64,000 nt of DNA from Pelagibius sp. (GCA_028280305.1 JANQMC010000048.1:22496-86495), one strand, 5' to 3'. Counted from the first letter of the stretch, positions 26,065 to 36,794 are shown. The notes: generated from the sequence alone by a model not told the origin. Numbers and translations are program-made.

Positions 26065-26289
26065 ATGGCACGATTGGATGAAGCCAGCACCAGGCTGCAA
26101 CGCGCGATCGACAACCTGGAGAAGGTCGTCTCGGCGCGTGCCAGCGCAAGCGGCGGGCAGGATGACAAGGCTCTTCGTGACGCCTTGTCTGCCGCGCAGC
26201 GCGAAAACGCGGCCCTGCAACAACTCACCAGCACCGTTTCGGCGCGCCTCGATTCGGCGATCCTGCGGCTGCGGCGTCTGGCGGGCTGA
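26065..26289 (+). CDS. Small coiled-coil protein upstream of zapA (DUF4164-like)
   Basis: The 74-residue protein is almost entirely helical, with ARLDEASTRLQRAIDNLEKVVSARAS followed by a second helix of heptads ending in RLDSAILRLRRLAG. It resembles DUF4164 proteins commonly found immediately before zapA in alphaproteobacteria. Only five bases separate it from zapA, so the two are coupled. The conserved position suggests it works with ZapA in cell division. No function has been shown that I can name. Confidence 0.75.
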   Translation: MARLDEASTRLQRAIDNLEKVVSARASASGGQDDKALRDALSAAQRENAALQQLTSTVSARLDSAILRLRRLAG

Positions 26290-26294
26290 CGCGC

Positions 26295-26657
26295 ATGGCT
26301 CAGATCTCACTCTCGGTTCACAATCGCTCCTATCAGGTGACCTGCGACGACGGGCAGGAAGCCCACCTCAGGGCCCTGGCCGAATACATCGACCGCAAGC
26401 TCGGGGAACTGGAAAACAGCATCGGTCAGGTGGGCGAGCAACGCCTGTTGTTCATGTCTTGTCTGTTGATTGCCGATGAACTCTTCGACGCCCGCCGTCA
26501 GATCGACGGCCTGAAGGCCGGTGGACAACCCGGCGGTCAGATGCCCGGGCGGGCGGGGAACGCGGGCGCCGGCGGTGACGAGGGCCGGGCGTCCGAAGCC
26601 CTGGAAGCCTGCGCCGAGCGGATCGAGGCTATTGCCGCACGACTGCAGGAAGCCTAG
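26295..26657 (+). CDS. zapA: Cell division protein ZapA
   Basis: The 120-residue protein promotes bundling of FtsZ filaments at mid-cell. The N-terminal domain begins AQISLSVHNRSYQVTCDDGQEAHLRALAEYIDRKL, typical of ZapA, and the helix FMSCLLIADELFDARRQID follows. The C-terminus is a long helix with an intervening glycine-rich patch (GGQPGGQMPGRAGNAGAGG). It is followed by the 6S RNA gene and fau, a neighbourhood conserved from gamma- to alphaproteobacteria. Confidence 0.9.
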   Translation: MAQISLSVHNRSYQVTCDDGQEAHLRALAEYIDRKLGELENSIGQVGEQRLLFMSCLLIADELFDARRQIDGLKAGGQPGGQMPGRAGNAGAGGDEGRASEALEACAERIEAIAARLQEA

Positions 26658-26670
26658 ATAAAGAGATCGT

Positions 26671-26843
26671 GTCGGGTGGCGCTGCAGGGTGCGTCAGGTT
26701 TCGAGATCCCTGGGGCCAATACCGAACCTCTAGGGAGCTGTCCCTGCCGGGGCCGTGGTCCTGGTATATGGCGCCCACCTGCTTGGCAGGCCACAGAGGA
26801 TCCTATGCTACCAACGGCCTTTGCGGCGCCACCCGATGCTTTT
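26671..26843 (+). ncRNA. ssrS: 6S RNA
   Basis: The region between zapA and fau is the classic location of 6S RNA. The closing stem is TCGGGTGGCGC (26672-26682) with GCGCCACCCGA (26826-26836), after which a T-tract follows. Between them, GATCCCT and AGAGGATC flank an internal open region, giving the long hairpin with a large central bubble that mimics an open promoter. The RNA binds the housekeeping RNA polymerase in stationary phase. The exact 5' and 3' ends are estimated. Confidence 0.88.
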
Positions 26844-26899
26844 TCCCACATTCATGAATCCGTTCCGCCTGGCGCTGAGCCCCCGCTTGGCGCTAGGCC

Positions 26900-27505
26900 A
26901 TGGATGAGGCCGTTTCCGTGACCCAGATGCTTCAGGCGGCCAAGCAGGAACTGCGGCTCGCCGCCAAGGCAACCCGCAAACAGGCTGCCGCGGCGGACCG
27001 GGCGGCAGGGGCAACGGCAGCCAAAGCCGTCAGCGATCTCTTTCTGGCAGAACTGAGGCCGGAGCCGGGCAGTATCGTGGCCGGCTATTGGCCGATGGGG
27101 GACGAGATGGACCCGCGGCCGCTGCTCCAAAGCCTTGCGTCCTTGGGCTGTTCTCTTGCGCTGCCGGCCCTGCAGGGCGCCGAAAAGCCGCTGCTTTTTC
27201 GTGCCTGGGCACCCGGCGAACCGCTTTTCCCGGCCGCTTTCGGCACAGAAGAGCCGGATGCCGCCCAGCCGCTGCGAACCCCTTTGATCCTGCTGGTGCC
27301 GCTGCTGGCTTTCGACGCCCAGGGCTATCGCCTGGGTTACGGGGGCGGATTCTACGACCGCAGCCTTGCGCAGTTGCGCCCCAAGGGTGATACCCTGGCG
27401 GTCGGCCTTGCCTTTTCAGCCCAGCAGGTCGAGCGGGTGCCGCGCGACGGCAATGACCAGAGGCTCGACTGGCTGGTGACGGAAAACGGCGTGATCCGCC
27501 CCTAA
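26900..27505 (+). CDS. fau: 5-formyltetrahydrofolate cyclo-ligase
   Basis: The 201-residue enzyme converts 5-formyltetrahydrofolate to 5,10-methenyltetrahydrofolate with ATP. The signature region is AFDAQGYRLGYGGGFYDRSLAQL. Earlier SIVAGYWPMGDEMDPRPLLQSL is the conserved N-terminal block. It lies about 57 bases after the 6S RNA on the same strand, the arrangement in which 6S RNA and this gene are often co-transcribed. ymdB follows after about 40 bases. Confidence 0.92.
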   Translation: MDEAVSVTQMLQAAKQELRLAAKATRKQAAAADRAAGATAAKAVSDLFLAELRPEPGSIVAGYWPMGDEMDPRPLLQSLASLGCSLALPALQGAEKPLLFRAWAPGEPLFPAAFGTEEPDAAQPLRTPLILLVPLLAFDAQGYRLGYGGGFYDRSLAQLRPKGDTLAVGLAFSAQQVERVPRDGNDQRLDWLVTENGVIRP

Positions 27506-27548
27506 AGGCTGATGGCTGGGTGTCCGACAAGGGATTGCGGTTGCATAT

Positions 27549-28361
27549 ATGAGACTTCTTTTTTGCGGCGATATCGTCGGCCGTCCCGGGCGCGATGCCG
27601 TCCTGTCCCGTTTGCCGGGCCTGCGTTCACAACTGAAGCTTGATTTCGTGATCGCCAATGGCGAGAACGCCGCTGCCGGTTTCGGCATCACCGAAAAAAT
27701 CTGCAAGCAGCTCTTCGAGGCCGGGGTCGACGTGATATCCGGCGGCAATCACAGTTGGGACCAGCGCGAGGTGATGGGCTACATCTCGAACGAGCGCCGC
27801 CTGCTGCGTCCGCTCAACTATCCGGCCGGCACACCCGGCCGGGGTGCCGGTGTCTTCGAGACCCAGCGCGGCAAGAAGGTGCTGGTGATCAATGTCATGG
27901 GCCAGCTCTTTATGGAGGACCTGGACGATCCCTTCGCCGGCCTGGCGGCCCAGTTGGCCCAGTATCGCCTGGGCGCGACGGTCGATGCGGTGGTCGTCGA
28001 CTTTCATGCCGAGGCGACCTCCGAGAAGATGGCGGCCGGGCATTTCCTCGACGGCAGGATCTCGCTGTTCGTCGGCACCCATACCCATGTACCGACGGCG
28101 GATGCCATGATCCTGCCCGGCGGCACGGCCTATCAGAGTGATGCGGGGATGTGCGGGGACTACGATTCGGTGATCGGCATGGATAAAGCCGTGCCGATCG
28201 AGCGTTTCGTGAAAAAAGTGCGGGGCGACCGCCTTTCCGTCGCTGCCGGCGAAGGCACGCTTTGCGGTGTCTTTGTGGAGACCAGCGATTCAACCGGCCT
28301 TGCCGAGCGTATCGTGCCGCTGCGTCTGGGCCCGCGCCTGGCCGAGAGCCTGCCGGACTGA
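27549..28361 (+). CDS. YmdB family metallophosphoesterase
   Basis: The 270-residue protein has the YmdB (TIGR00282) metal-binding pattern: FCGDIVGRPGR at the start, VIANGENAAAGFGIT, VISGGNHSWDQREV, VDFHAEATSEKMA, and LFVGTHTHVPTADAMILPGGTAY. These supply the Asp, Asn and His ligands for a two-metal centre. In Bacillus the protein cleaves cyclic nucleotides in 2',3' form and affects biofilm formation. Its role here is inferred. It belongs to the zapA-6S-fau-ymdB block. Confidence 0.88.
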   Translation: MRLLFCGDIVGRPGRDAVLSRLPGLRSQLKLDFVIANGENAAAGFGITEKICKQLFEAGVDVISGGNHSWDQREVMGYISNERRLLRPLNYPAGTPGRGAGVFETQRGKKVLVINVMGQLFMEDLDDPFAGLAAQLAQYRLGATVDAVVVDFHAEATSEKMAAGHFLDGRISLFVGTHTHVPTADAMILPGGTAYQSDAGMCGDYDSVIGMDKAVPIERFVKKVRGDRLSVAAGEGTLCGVFVETSDSTGLAERIVPLRLGPRLAESLPD

Positions 28362-28411
28362 AAGACGAGAGGTTCCTGAGGGCAGTAGATTCTTGAGGTC
28401 AGTCGCGCCGG

Positions 28412-28705
28412 TCAGCGCTCGGCGGATACTGAGATGAAGCGTTCGACCTCGCCGTGCAGGACGCTGCTCTGCTCGGTCACTTCCTCGGAAATCCGCTGCG
28501 TTTCCTCGACCATTTCAAGGGTCGTATCGGCGTTTTCGGTCTTCTCCGCCATGGTCAGCAGGCGGTCCAGAGCGTCCAAACCGCTCTGTTCGGCGAAGTC
28601 CTGGACCAGGTCGGCAGCCTTATCGAGTCTGCGGGCGACCTCGGCCGAATCGCCCGAGATGTCCTCGGTGATGGCGAGATCGATGATATTCAGCGGCGTC
28701 GACAT
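28412..28705 (-). CDS. Small helical hypothetical protein
   Basis: The 97-residue protein begins MSTPLNIIDLAITEDISGDSAEVARRLDKAADLVQDFAEQSGLD. It is acidic, lacks cysteine and consists of amphipathic helices with heptads, ending in EVTEQSSVLHGEVERFISVSAER, which recalls the helices of methyl-accepting chemotaxis proteins. The start is the ATG at 28703-28705; the open frame extends to 28864 without support. It lies divergent from yebC and convergent to ymdB. Function unknown; a chemoreceptor- or phasin-like helical role is only a guess. Confidence 0.55.
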   Translation of the reverse strand: MSTPLNIIDLAITEDISGDSAEVARRLDKAADLVQDFAEQSGLDALDRLLTMAEKTENADTTLEMVEETQRISEEVTEQSSVLHGEVERFISVSAER

Positions 28706-28964
28706 GGCGGTTCTGGTCCTGTCCCGGCGGATTGCGAGGTCCTGAGTGTCCCTTATGGAAATTAACGAGGCCTTAACCGGGACCGCCGTTTCCGCGGTTT
28801 TTGGCGCGGTGGGGGGCTTTAGGTTCAGTCCGTGACCTGTTAGAAGCCGCCCTAATGTCGCCATATTGGAAGGTTAACGCTGGCGGTCGAATGCGCCGCG
28901 TGACCTCAAAATATGGTAGGCTCCACTGACTTTGTCCCACTATGTAGGATAGGATCGTCCAGTT

Positions 28965-29714
28965 ATGGCGGGCCATTCACAATTTAAGAACATCATGTAC
29001 CGCAAGGGCGCGCAGGATAAGAAGCGCGCCAAGCAGTTCGCGCGGCTGACCCGGGAAATCCTGGTCGCCGCCAAATCGGGCTTGCCCGAACCGGACAAGA
29101 ATCCGCGTCTGCGCGGCGCCATCCAAGCGGCGCGGGCGGCGAACATGCCCAAGGACAACATCGAGCGGGCCATCAAGCGGGCCGCCGGTGGCGAGGACGA
29201 TACCAATTACGACGAGGTCCGTTACGAAGGCTATGGCCCGGGCGGGGTCGCGGTAATCGTCGAGGCCCTGACCGACAACCGCAACCGTACGGCATCCGAG
29301 GTACGCGCCGCCTTCAGCAAGCATGGCGGCAGCCTGGGGGAAACCAATTCGGTCTCCTTCATGTTCGATCGTCTCGGCGTCGTCACCTATCCGGCCGCCA
29401 TCGGCTCCTCCGACGAGGTTTTCGAGGCGGCGGTCGAGGCGGGGGCCGGTGACGTCGAATCGACGGCTGAAAACCACGAGATCACCTGTGATCCGGACGA
29501 TTTCTCAGCGGTGCGCGATGCGCTGACCGAGCGTTTCGGCGACCCCAGCGAGGCGGAGCTGACCTGGCGGCCCCAGACCACGGTGGCGATCGACGAGGAC
29601 AAGGCGCAGACCATGTTGAAGTTTCTGGACGTGCTGGACGAGAGCGACGACGTGCAGCGTGTTTCCGCGAATTTCGAGATCAGTGAAGACGTAATGGCCC
29701 GCCTGACGGCCTAG
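28965..29714 (+). CDS. YebC/PmpR family translation or transcription regulator
   Basis: The 249-residue protein begins [31 protein letters not shown], the signature of the YebC/PmpR family, and continues with [17 protein letters not shown] and [31 protein letters not shown]. The three domains and length agree with the family. Members bind DNA as regulators, and recent work also associates them with proline-rich translation. It lies just before ruvCAB, as in most alphaproteobacteria, with about 70 bases between. Confidence 0.93.
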   Translation: MAGHSQFKNIMYRKGAQDKKRAKQFARLTREILVAAKSGLPEPDKNPRLRGAIQAARAANMPKDNIERAIKRAAGGEDDTNYDEVRYEGYGPGGVAVIVEALTDNRNRTASEVRAAFSKHGGSLGETNSVSFMFDRLGVVTYPAAIGSSDEVFEAAVEAGAGDVESTAENHEITCDPDDFSAVRDALTERFGDPSEAELTWRPQTTVAIDEDKAQTMLKFLDVLDESDDVQRVSANFEISEDVMARLTA

Positions 29715-29785
29715 GCCGGCGGACAGGCGAATGGATCCGGTCCCGGCGCGGGGCCTTTGCGAAGAGGGAAACCGAAGTCATCGCG

Positions 29786-30352
29786 ATGCGAGTTCTTGGA
29801 TTGGATCCTGGTTTGCGTCACACCGGTTGGGGGGTGATCGAGGCGGAGGGCAACCACCTGCGCCATCTTGGCAACGGTGTCGTGGTCTCCGACGCCAAGG
29901 CCGAACTGGCCGAGCGCCTGTTGCAGTTGCACCGCGGGATCGCCGAAGTGGTCGAGGGCTATACGCCCGATGCGGCAGCGGTTGAGGTCACCCTGGCCAA
30001 CAAGAACCCTTCGTCTACCCTGAAACTCGGCATGGCGCGGGGCATCGCCCTTTTGACGCCGGCGCTGAGCGGCCTGCCGGTCGCCGAGTACCTGCCGATG
30101 ATCGTGAAAAAGGCGGTGGTCGGCACCGGCCATGCCGACAAGGACCAGGTGGAGATGATGGTCGGGCGTCTGCTGCCCGGCTGTGCCATTGCCGCCCCCG
30201 ATGCCGCCGATGCCCTGGCGGTTGCGATCTGTCACAGCCATCACTTCGCCACCGGGCAGCGCTGGGCGGCAGGCAGCGAAGACCCCTTGCGGGGCCGGGC
30301 CTCGGCGGGCGGGGCTGCGGCGCGTCGGGCGGCCTCGGGAGAGCCGGCGTGA
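29786..30352 (+). CDS. ruvC: Holliday junction endonuclease RuvC
   Basis: The 188-residue nuclease cuts Holliday junctions during recombination. Asp7 in [15 protein letters not shown], Glu67 in [23 protein letters not shown] and the late [15 protein letters not shown] provide the four acidic metal ligands of the active site. The C-terminal tail is Ala/Gly-rich. Its TGA stop overlaps the GTG start of ruvA, indicating coupling in the ruvCAB-ybgC-tol operon. Confidence 0.94.
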   Translation: MRVLGLDPGLRHTGWGVIEAEGNHLRHLGNGVVVSDAKAELAERLLQLHRGIAEVVEGYTPDAAAVEVTLANKNPSSTLKLGMARGIALLTPALSGLPVAEYLPMIVKKAVVGTGHADKDQVEMMVGRLLPGCAIAAPDAADALAVAICHSHHFATGQRWAAGSEDPLRGRASAGGAAARRAASGEPA

Positions 30353-30954
30353 TCGGCAAGCTGACCGGCCTCATCGATTCCCTCGGCGACGACTGGGTGC
30401 TGATTGATGTCGGCGGCGTCGGCTACATGGTGTTCTGCTCCGGGCGCACCCTCGGCCTGCTGCCGCCGGCGGGCGGCGCGGCCAGCCTGTGGATCGAAAC
30501 CCACGTCCGCGAGGATCATATCCATCTTTTCGGCTTCGCCGATCAGGCGGAGCGCGACTGGTACCGGCTGCTGAACGGGGTGCAGGGCGTCGGCGCCAAG
30601 ATGGCGCTGGCCATTCTCTCGGTGCTGCCGCCTGCCGAACTGGTGCAGGCGATTGCCGCCCAGGACAAAGCGGCCCTGGCGCGCGCCAGCGGCGTCGGCC
30701 CCAAGCTCGCCGGGCGCATTGCTTTGGAGCTCAAGGACAAGGCCGGCGGCATTGCGCTGGGGCCGGTCGCTCTTGCCAACGGCGGCAGCCGTGCCGGCGG
30801 CGGCGTCTCGGAAGACGCCGTCTCCGCCCTGGTCAATCTCGGCTATCGCCGGGCCGAGGCGTTCTCTGCCGTCGCCAAGGCGATGGGCGACCTGGGCGGC
30901 GAAGCCCCGGTTGAAGCCCTGATCAGGGCCGGCTTGAAGGAGCTGGCTCAATGA
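30349..30954 (+). CDS. ruvA: Holliday junction DNA helicase subunit RuvA
   Basis: The 201-residue protein recognises Holliday junctions and guides RuvB. It starts at a GTG ([13 protein letters not shown]) with the OB-fold, includes the helix-hairpin-helix segments [18 protein letters not shown] and [19 protein letters not shown], and ends with the RuvB-contacting domain [18 protein letters not shown]. It overlaps ruvC and ruvB by four bases on each side. The size is normal. Confidence 0.95.
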   Translation: MIGKLTGLIDSLGDDWVLIDVGGVGYMVFCSGRTLGLLPPAGGAASLWIETHVREDHIHLFGFADQAERDWYRLLNGVQGVGAKMALAILSVLPPAELVQAIAAQDKAALARASGVGPKLAGRIALELKDKAGGIALGPVALANGGSRAGGGVSEDAVSALVNLGYRRAEAFSAVAKAMGDLGGEAPVEALIRAGLKELAQ

Positions 30955-32030
30955 GCGATCACGACGAGCGCGTCGTCACGCCGAACTTCCGGGAAGAAGA
31001 CGGCGGCGATCTCAGCCTGCGGCCGGCCCAGCTTGACGACTTCGTCGGCCAGCGCGCGGTGCGTGAAAATCTTCGGGTCTTTGTCCAGGCGGCCCGCGCC
31101 CGCGGCGATGCGCTGGACCATGTGCTGTTTTTCGGCCCGCCGGGGCTCGGCAAGACGACCCTGGCGCAGATCGTCGCGCGCGAGATGGCGGTCGGCTTTC
31201 GCGCCACCTCGGGTCCGGTGATCGCCAAGGCCGGCGATCTGGCGGCGATCCTCACCAATCTGCAGCCCCACGACGTGCTCTTCATCGACGAGATCCACCG
31301 CCTCTCGCCGGCGGTCGAAGAGGTGCTCTATCCGGCGATGGAGGATTTCCATCTCGATCTCATTATCGGCGAAGGGCCGGCGGCGCGCTCGGTCAGGATC
31401 GATCTGCCGCCCTTCACCCTGGTCGGCGCGACCACCCGTTCCGGGCTCATCACCACGCCGCTGCGCGAGCGTTTCGGCATTCCGCTGCGCCTGCAGTTCT
31501 ATGAGCCGGAGGAACTGCAGCAGATCGTCAGCCGCGGCGCGAAGGTGCTGAAGATGAACCTGACCGACGACGGCGCCGCCGAGATTGCACGCCGGGCGCG
31601 GGGCACGCCCCGGGTGGCCGGACGCCTGCTGCGGCGGGTGCGTGACTTTGCCGCCGTGGCCGGGGTCGAGGTCATCGCCGCGCCCCAGGCCGACGGCGCC
31701 TTGCGGCGTCTGGACGTCGACGAGCGCGGCCTGGATGCCATGGACCGGCGGTATATGCGGTGTATTGCCGACAACTACGGCGGCGGCCCGGTCGGGGTTG
31801 AGACCATGGCCGCGGCTCTCTCCGAGCAGCGCGACGTGCTGGAAGAGGTGATCGAACCCTATCTGATTCAGCAGGGCCTGGTTCAGCGCACGCCGCGCGG
31901 GCGGGTGCTGTCGCGCGGCGGCTTTGCCTATCTGGGCCTGGAGGTGCCGCGCAGCCTGGAGCAGCTCGATCTGCTCGGCAGTAACGCCGAAGAAGAATCG
32001 GGTAATGGTTCGGGGGAGGGCGCCGCTTGA
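30951..32030 (+). CDS. ruvB: Holliday junction DNA helicase motor RuvB
   Basis: The 359-residue AAA+ motor drives branch migration. Motifs visible are [12 protein letters not shown], Walker [14 protein letters not shown], Walker [25 protein letters not shown], the sensor [19 protein letters not shown], and a C-terminal winged helix ending [17 protein letters not shown]. It starts in an ATGA overlap with ruvA and shares a TTGA overlap with ybgC. The C-terminal tail ends in an acidic NGSGEGAA segment. Confidence 0.96.
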   Translation: MSDHDERVVTPNFREEDGGDLSLRPAQLDDFVGQRAVRENLRVFVQAARARGDALDHVLFFGPPGLGKTTLAQIVAREMAVGFRATSGPVIAKAGDLAAILTNLQPHDVLFIDEIHRLSPAVEEVLYPAMEDFHLDLIIGEGPAARSVRIDLPPFTLVGATTRSGLITTPLRERFGIPLRLQFYEPEELQQIVSRGAKVLKMNLTDDGAAEIARRARGTPRVAGRLLRRVRDFAAVAGVEVIAAPQADGALRRLDVDERGLDAMDRRYMRCIADNYGGGPVGVETMAAALSEQRDVLEEVIEPYLIQQGLVQRTPRGRVLSRGGFAYLGLEVPRSLEQLDLLGSNAEEESGNGSGEGAA

Positions 32031-32473
32031 CCGCTCTGTCCGGCAGGATCGTGGACGGCGAGCATCGCTATCCGCTGCGGATTTTTTACGAGGACACCGA
32101 TGCCGGTGGCATCGTCTATCACGCGCGCTACCTGAACTTTGCCGAGCGCGCCCGCACCGAGGTGTTGCGCCTGGCCGGCATCCAGCAGACCGAACTGCAG
32201 GCAACTTATGGCGTAGTCTTCGCGCTGCGTTCCTGCAAGGTCGATTTCCGGCGCCCGGCGCGCCTGGACGATCTGGTCGAGGTGCGCTCCCGTTTCACCG
32301 CCATGAAGGGCGCCAAGCTGACGGCGGCGCAGACCATCTGGCGCGCTAACGAAGAACTTACACGTATTGATGTAGAGGTCGCTTCCGTCAGGGACGATGG
32401 CCGCCCGATTCGCATTCCGGAGACGGTTCGCGCCGCCCTGGAGCCGTATTTGCAGTCTATGGAGCAGGGGTAA
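32027..32473 (+). CDS. ybgC: YbgC-type acyl-CoA thioesterase of the Tol-Pal cluster
   Basis: The 148-residue hotdog-fold thioesterase hydrolyses short acyl-CoA esters and is a fixed member of the tol operon. The motif [28 protein letters not shown] includes the catalytic Asp and the usual YHA. The start is a TTG overlapping the ruvB stop (TTGA), with GGGGGAGGG about seven bases upstream. tolQ follows after three bases. Confidence 0.93.
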   Translation: MTALSGRIVDGEHRYPLRIFYEDTDAGGIVYHARYLNFAERARTEVLRLAGIQQTELQATYGVVFALRSCKVDFRRPARLDDLVEVRSRFTAMKGAKLTAAQTIWRANEELTRIDVEVASVRDDGRPIRIPETVRAALEPYLQSMEQG

Positions 32474-32476
32474 CCC

Positions 32477-33205
<729 letters not shown>

Positions 33206-33209
33206 GGGC

Positions 33210-33701
33210 ATGGCAGCGACACTGATACAGGTAAAGCGTGGCCGTGGCGGCCCGCGCTACACGCCGCTCAGCGAAATCAATGTGACGCCCTTCGTCGACG
33301 TGATGCTGGTGCTGCTCATCGTCTTCATGGTCACCGCGCCGCTCTTGACCGTCGGCGTTCCCGTCGATCTGCCCAAAACCCAGGCCCAGTCGATTGCCGA
33401 TCCGGACGAACCGCTGGTCATCTCGATCAACGCGGAAGGGGTGATCTATATCCAGGATTCACCGGTCGAGATCGGCCAACTGGTGCCGCGTCTCAGGGCG
33501 ATTACCGAGAGCAAGCCGGACACCCGCATCTTCGTGCGCGGTGATCGGGCGATCGCCTACGGCCGGATCATGCAGGTCATGGGCACGGTGAACACGGCGG
33601 GCTTTCAGCGCGTCGCTCTGATCGCCGAGCTTCCCAAGGGTGGCGAAGTGCCGGCGGATGGCGGCGCCGCCCCGGAGACGGAGCCGCAGCAGGAAAACTG
33701 A
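33210..33701 (+). CDS. tolR: TolR, proton-relay subunit of the Tol-Pal system
   Basis: The 163-residue protein has one membrane helix, [24 protein letters not shown], where Asp30 is the proton-binding residue. The periplasmic part has the [11 protein letters not shown] and [18 protein letters not shown] segments that bind peptidoglycan. The start is the ATG at 33210; the upstream open frame only overlaps tolQ in another frame. The C-terminus ends with a short acidic tail. tolA follows. Confidence 0.94.
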   Translation: MAATLIQVKRGRGGPRYTPLSEINVTPFVDVMLVLLIVFMVTAPLLTVGVPVDLPKTQAQSIADPDEPLVISINAEGVIYIQDSPVEIGQLVPRLRAITESKPDTRIFVRGDRAIAYGRIMQVMGTVNTAGFQRVALIAELPKGGEVPADGGAAPETEPQQEN

Positions 33702-33752
33702 AGGCCGAGGATTTAGACATCACAACCGGAACAACAGTGGTTCGGCGCAGGC

Positions 33753-34640
33753 ATGGGTAAGGCAGCCTTCTTTTCAGCACTTCTGCACCTGGCGGTGGTT
33801 GTCGCCTTGGTGGTTGGGCTGCCCGTGTTTCGCGAGCCGCTGCCGGACTTCGAAGCGATCCCCGTGCAGTTGGTGGCCCTGCCCGAGGAGGCGGTGGAGA
33901 TCGAACAACCGATTGAACCGGAACCCGAACCCGAGCCGGAGCCGCAAGCCCCGGAGGAGGCCGCCGAGCCGGAGCCTGAGGTTGCCGAGGCACCAGCGCC
34001 GCCGGAGCCCGAGCCGATCCCGGAGCCGGAACCCGAGCCGATTCCCGAACCGGAACCTGAGCCCGAACCGGAACCGGAACCTGAGCCGGAACCCGAGCCC
34101 GAGCCCGAGCCGGAACCCGAGGCCAAGCTGCCGCCGAAGCCGCTGCGTAAGCCGGAAATCCAGGTCGCTCAGCAGACCGAGGAGCCGGAACCGGAGCCGG
34201 CCAAGCCGGTAGACCGGATGACCTCGATCCTGAAAAACGTCGAGAAGCTCGCAGAACAGGCACCCAAGCGTGAGCAGCAGACAGCGAAAGCCCCGACCCC
34301 GGCGCCGCAGGCCAGGGTCTCGGCGGTGCAGCGCGTGCAGCTCGAGAACTCGATCCGCGGTCAGGTCGAACGCTGCTGGAGCCCGGATGCCGGTGCCCTG
34401 CAGGCCGAGGACCTGATCGTTGAACTGACCGTCAACCTGGCGCCGGACGGCCGCGTGGTCGGCCAGCCGAAGGTGGTCGACCTCCGCCGCATGGGCCGTG
34501 ATGCCTATTTCCGCACAGCCGCCGAGGCGGCTGTCAGAGCTATACTGCGGTGCAGTCCTTTCGAGCTGCCCGTCAATCAATATTCCGAATGGAAGCAGAT
34601 GAACCTGACCTTCAACCCGAGGGAGATGTTTGGGCCATGA
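33753..34640 (+). CDS. tolA: TolA, envelope-spanning arm of the Tol-Pal system
   Basis: The 295-residue protein has a single N-terminal anchor ([23 protein letters not shown]), a long middle of Glu-Pro repeats (about 52-125), and a C-terminal domain from about 190. The latter contains [23 protein letters not shown] and [20 protein letters not shown], typical of TolA/TonB-like C-terminal domains. Where many TolA proteins have a long alpha helix, this one uses a polyproline-like rod. The stop overlaps tolB's start (ATGA). Confidence 0.9.
   Translation: MGKAAFFSALLHLAVVVALVVGLPVFREPLPDFEAIPVQLVALPEEAVEIEQPIEPEPEPEPEPQAPEEAAEPEPEVAEAPAPPEPEPIPEPEPEPIPEPEPEPEPEPEPEPEPEPEPEPEPEAKLPPKPLRKPEIQVAQQTEEPEPEPAKPVDRMTSILKNVEKLAEQAPKREQQTAKAPTPAPQARVSAVQRVQLENSIRGQVERCWSPDAGALQAEDLIVELTVNLAPDGRVVGQPKVVDLRRMGRDAYFRTAAEAAVRAILRCSPFELPVNQYSEWKQMNLTFNPREMFGP
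33912..34125 (+). repeat. Glu-Pro repeat coding region of TolA
   Basis: The stretch consists of near-tandem hexamers such as GAACCG and GAGCCG encoding Pro-Glu pairs. Glu is coded alternately by GAA and GAG and Pro by CCG and CCC, so the copies are not identical. It can change in length by slippage or recombination. Confidence 0.8.
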
Positions 34641-36031
34641 TGTCGATGCAGCGCTTCAAATCCCGTCTTGCCGGGCAATCCCCCCGCTTGGCTCCCGCCC
34701 TTCTTGCTGCCGCGGTGATGGCTTTTGCTGCCGCCGTGGTGGCGCCCGCCGGCCCGGCGCAAGCCCAGTTGCAGGTGGATATCACCCGTGGCTTCGTGGA
34801 GCCCCTGCCGATCGCCATCGCGGACTTTTTCGGTGAGATCCCGGAGGAGCAAAAGCTCGGCAACGACATTGCCGCCGTCGTTTCAGCCAATCTGGAGCGC
34901 AGCGGGCTTTTCCGCCCGGTGGACAGGGGCGCCTTTATCCAGGACGCCAGCAGCCTGCGCAGCGGTCCGCGCTACGGCGACTGGCGGCTGATCAATGCCC
35001 AGGCGCTGGTGGCGGGCAACATCCAGCTTCAGGGCGACGGCCGCATGCGGGTTCAGTTCCGGCTCTGGGATGTGTTTTCGGAAGCGCAGATGACCGGCCT
35101 GCAATACACGACCACACCAGCCAACTGGCGCAACATCGCCCACCGCATTTCCGATCAGATCTATCAAAGACTGACAGGCGAATCCGGTTACTTCACCACG
35201 CAGATTGTTTATGTGGCGGAACAGGGGCCGCAGAACCGGCGCATCAAGCGTCTGGCCATTATGGATCAGGACGGCGAGAACCACCGCTTCCTGACCAGCG
35301 GCAATGAGACCGTCCTGACCCCGCGCTTCTCGCCCTCGACGCGGGAGATCACCTATTTGGCGTTCCAGAGAAGCGGCGGGCGCGAAGTTCCGCGGGTCTA
35401 CCTGTTCAATCTGGACACCGGTCAGCAGGAGGTGCTCGGCGAGTTCCCTGGCATGACTTTCGCCCCGCGTTTCTCGACCGAGGGCAACTCCGTGATCCTT
35501 TCCATGGCCAAGGATGGCAACACGGAGGTCTATGGTATCGACCTGAGGACCCGCCGCCAGCAACGCCTGACCAACCATCCGGGGATCGACACCTCGCCGT
35601 CTTATTCCCCCGATTCGAGCCAAATTGTCTTTAATTCAGACCGCGGCGGGCGCGCTCAACTTTATGTGATGAACAGCGATGGAAGTAATGTGCGCCGAAT
35701 TAGTCAGGGTAAGGGCAGCTACTATACCCCGGTCTGGTCGCCGCGCGGCGACCTCATCGCTTTCACCCGCCAGCATGCAGGGGAATTTTACATCGGAATC
35801 ATGCGCGCCGACGGCAGCGGAGAGCGGATGTTGGTACGTGATTACAACGTCGAAGCCCCGACCTGGGCGCCAAACGGCCGGGTGCTTTCCTACTTCAGAA
35901 CGACCCGTGCGGATTCGCAGGGCCGCATCACTAGTAAGATCTTTACGATTGATCTGACAGGTTTCAATGAACGTGAGCTTGTGACACCCCTGGACGGGTC
36001 TGATCCGGCTTGGTCCCCCTTGATTCCCTAG
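34637..36031 (+). CDS. tolB: TolB, periplasmic beta-propeller of the Tol-Pal system
   Basis: The 464-residue periplasmic protein has a signal peptide ending near AQA (about residue 42), a TolB N-terminal domain with [22 protein letters not shown], and a C-terminal six-bladed propeller with repeated blade motifs such as [29 protein letters not shown]. It binds Pal and TolA. The start is the ATG at 34637 overlapping the tolA stop. It is followed by pal after about 150 bases. Confidence 0.94.
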   Translation: MMSMQRFKSRLAGQSPRLAPALLAAAVMAFAAAVVAPAGPAQAQLQVDITRGFVEPLPIAIADFFGEIPEEQKLGNDIAAVVSANLERSGLFRPVDRGAFIQDASSLRSGPRYGDWRLINAQALVAGNIQLQGDGRMRVQFRLWDVFSEAQMTGLQYTTTPANWRNIAHRISDQIYQRLTGESGYFTTQIVYVAEQGPQNRRIKRLAIMDQDGENHRFLTSGNETVLTPRFSPSTREITYLAFQRSGGREVPRVYLFNLDTGQQEVLGEFPGMTFAPRFSTEGNSVILSMAKDGNTEVYGIDLRTRRQQRLTNHPGIDTSPSYSPDSSQIVFNSDRGGRAQLYVMNSDGSNVRRISQGKGSYYTPVWSPRGDLIAFTRQHAGEFYIGIMRADGSGERMLVRDYNVEAPTWAPNGRVLSYFRTTRADSQGRITSKIFTIDLTGFNERELVTPLDGSDPAWSPLIP

Positions 36032-36178
36032 GGGGCCGTCGGTATAGTCCGTTAACCATTTTCGGCGTTTACACGTCGACGTTGGGGGGGCATATCAAGC
36101 AGGCATGACCTGTGAAGTCACCGGTGGCAGGTCAGCCTCAATCCATAAAATCCGGGGATGTGTTTGAGAGGGCAGAAT

Positions 36179-36694
36179 ATGCGCTTTTCCCTTGTTACTA
36201 CCTTCGCCGCGGCGATGTTGCTTGCAGCTTGTTCCACGCCGTCCGAAGAGGCCTCGACCACGTCGGGCAGCGGCTCCAGCGGCTCTACCACGACGAGTTC
36301 CTCGGATACTCAGTCCGGCGCCATTCCAGGCCCCGCCGCTGGTACGCAGGAAGAGCTGACCGTCGAGGTCGGCGATCGGATCTTCTTCGACTACGACCAG
36401 TACAACATCCGCGCCGACCAGCGCGGCACGGTCGAGGCGCTGGCCGCCTGGCTGGATTCCAACCCGGCAGCCACCCTGACCGTCGAAGGTCATGCCGACG
36501 AACGCGGCACCCGGGAGTACAACCTGGCTCTTGGTGAGCGGCGGGCGAACTCCGTGCGTGACTACCTGATCGCCCTCGGCACCAATCCGGGCCGTCTCAG
36601 CGTGGTGAGCTTCGGCGAGGAGCGCCCCGCGGTTCTCGGGTCCAACGACTCGGCCTGGGCACAGAACCGCCGCAGCGCCTTCGTGGTCAACTAA
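36179..36694 (+). CDS. pal: Pal, peptidoglycan-associated lipoprotein
   Basis: The 171-residue outer-membrane lipoprotein has the lipobox LLAAC with Cys18 and a serine/threonine-rich linker. The OmpA-type domain starts at VEVGDRIFFDYDQYNIRADQRGTVEALAAWL and has GHADERGTREYNLALGERRANSVRDYLIALG, which binds meso-diaminopimelate of peptidoglycan. I chose the ATG at 36179, preceded by GAGAGGG; an in-frame start at 36158 would add seven residues. An intrinsic terminator follows at 36746-36794. Confidence 0.94.
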   Translation: MRFSLVTTFAAAMLLAACSTPSEEASTTSGSGSSGSTTTSSSDTQSGAIPGPAAGTQEELTVEVGDRIFFDYDQYNIRADQRGTVEALAAWLDSNPAATLTVEGHADERGTREYNLALGERRANSVRDYLIALGTNPGRLSVVSFGEERPAVLGSNDSAWAQNRRSAFVVN

Positions 36695-36745
36695 GACCGC
36701 CACGGTGTTGATGGGTCCCGGCTTGCGGGGCCCGGCAATTCGAAG

Positions 36746-36794
36746 AAACCCCTTTCGGCCCTGCGGCTCGCCGCCGACGCCGGAAGGGGTTTTT
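36746..36794 (+). terminator. Intrinsic terminator after pal
   Basis: AAACCCCTTTCGGC (36746-36759) pairs with GCCGGAAGGGGTTT (36779-36792) in a long stem, with one mismatch, followed by a run of T residues. It lies about 50 bases downstream of pal. Confidence 0.85.

Noticed and set aside
33912..34125. CRISPR-like tandem repeats
   Set aside because: The repeated units are six-base Pro-Glu codon pairs within the tolA frame, with no spacers.
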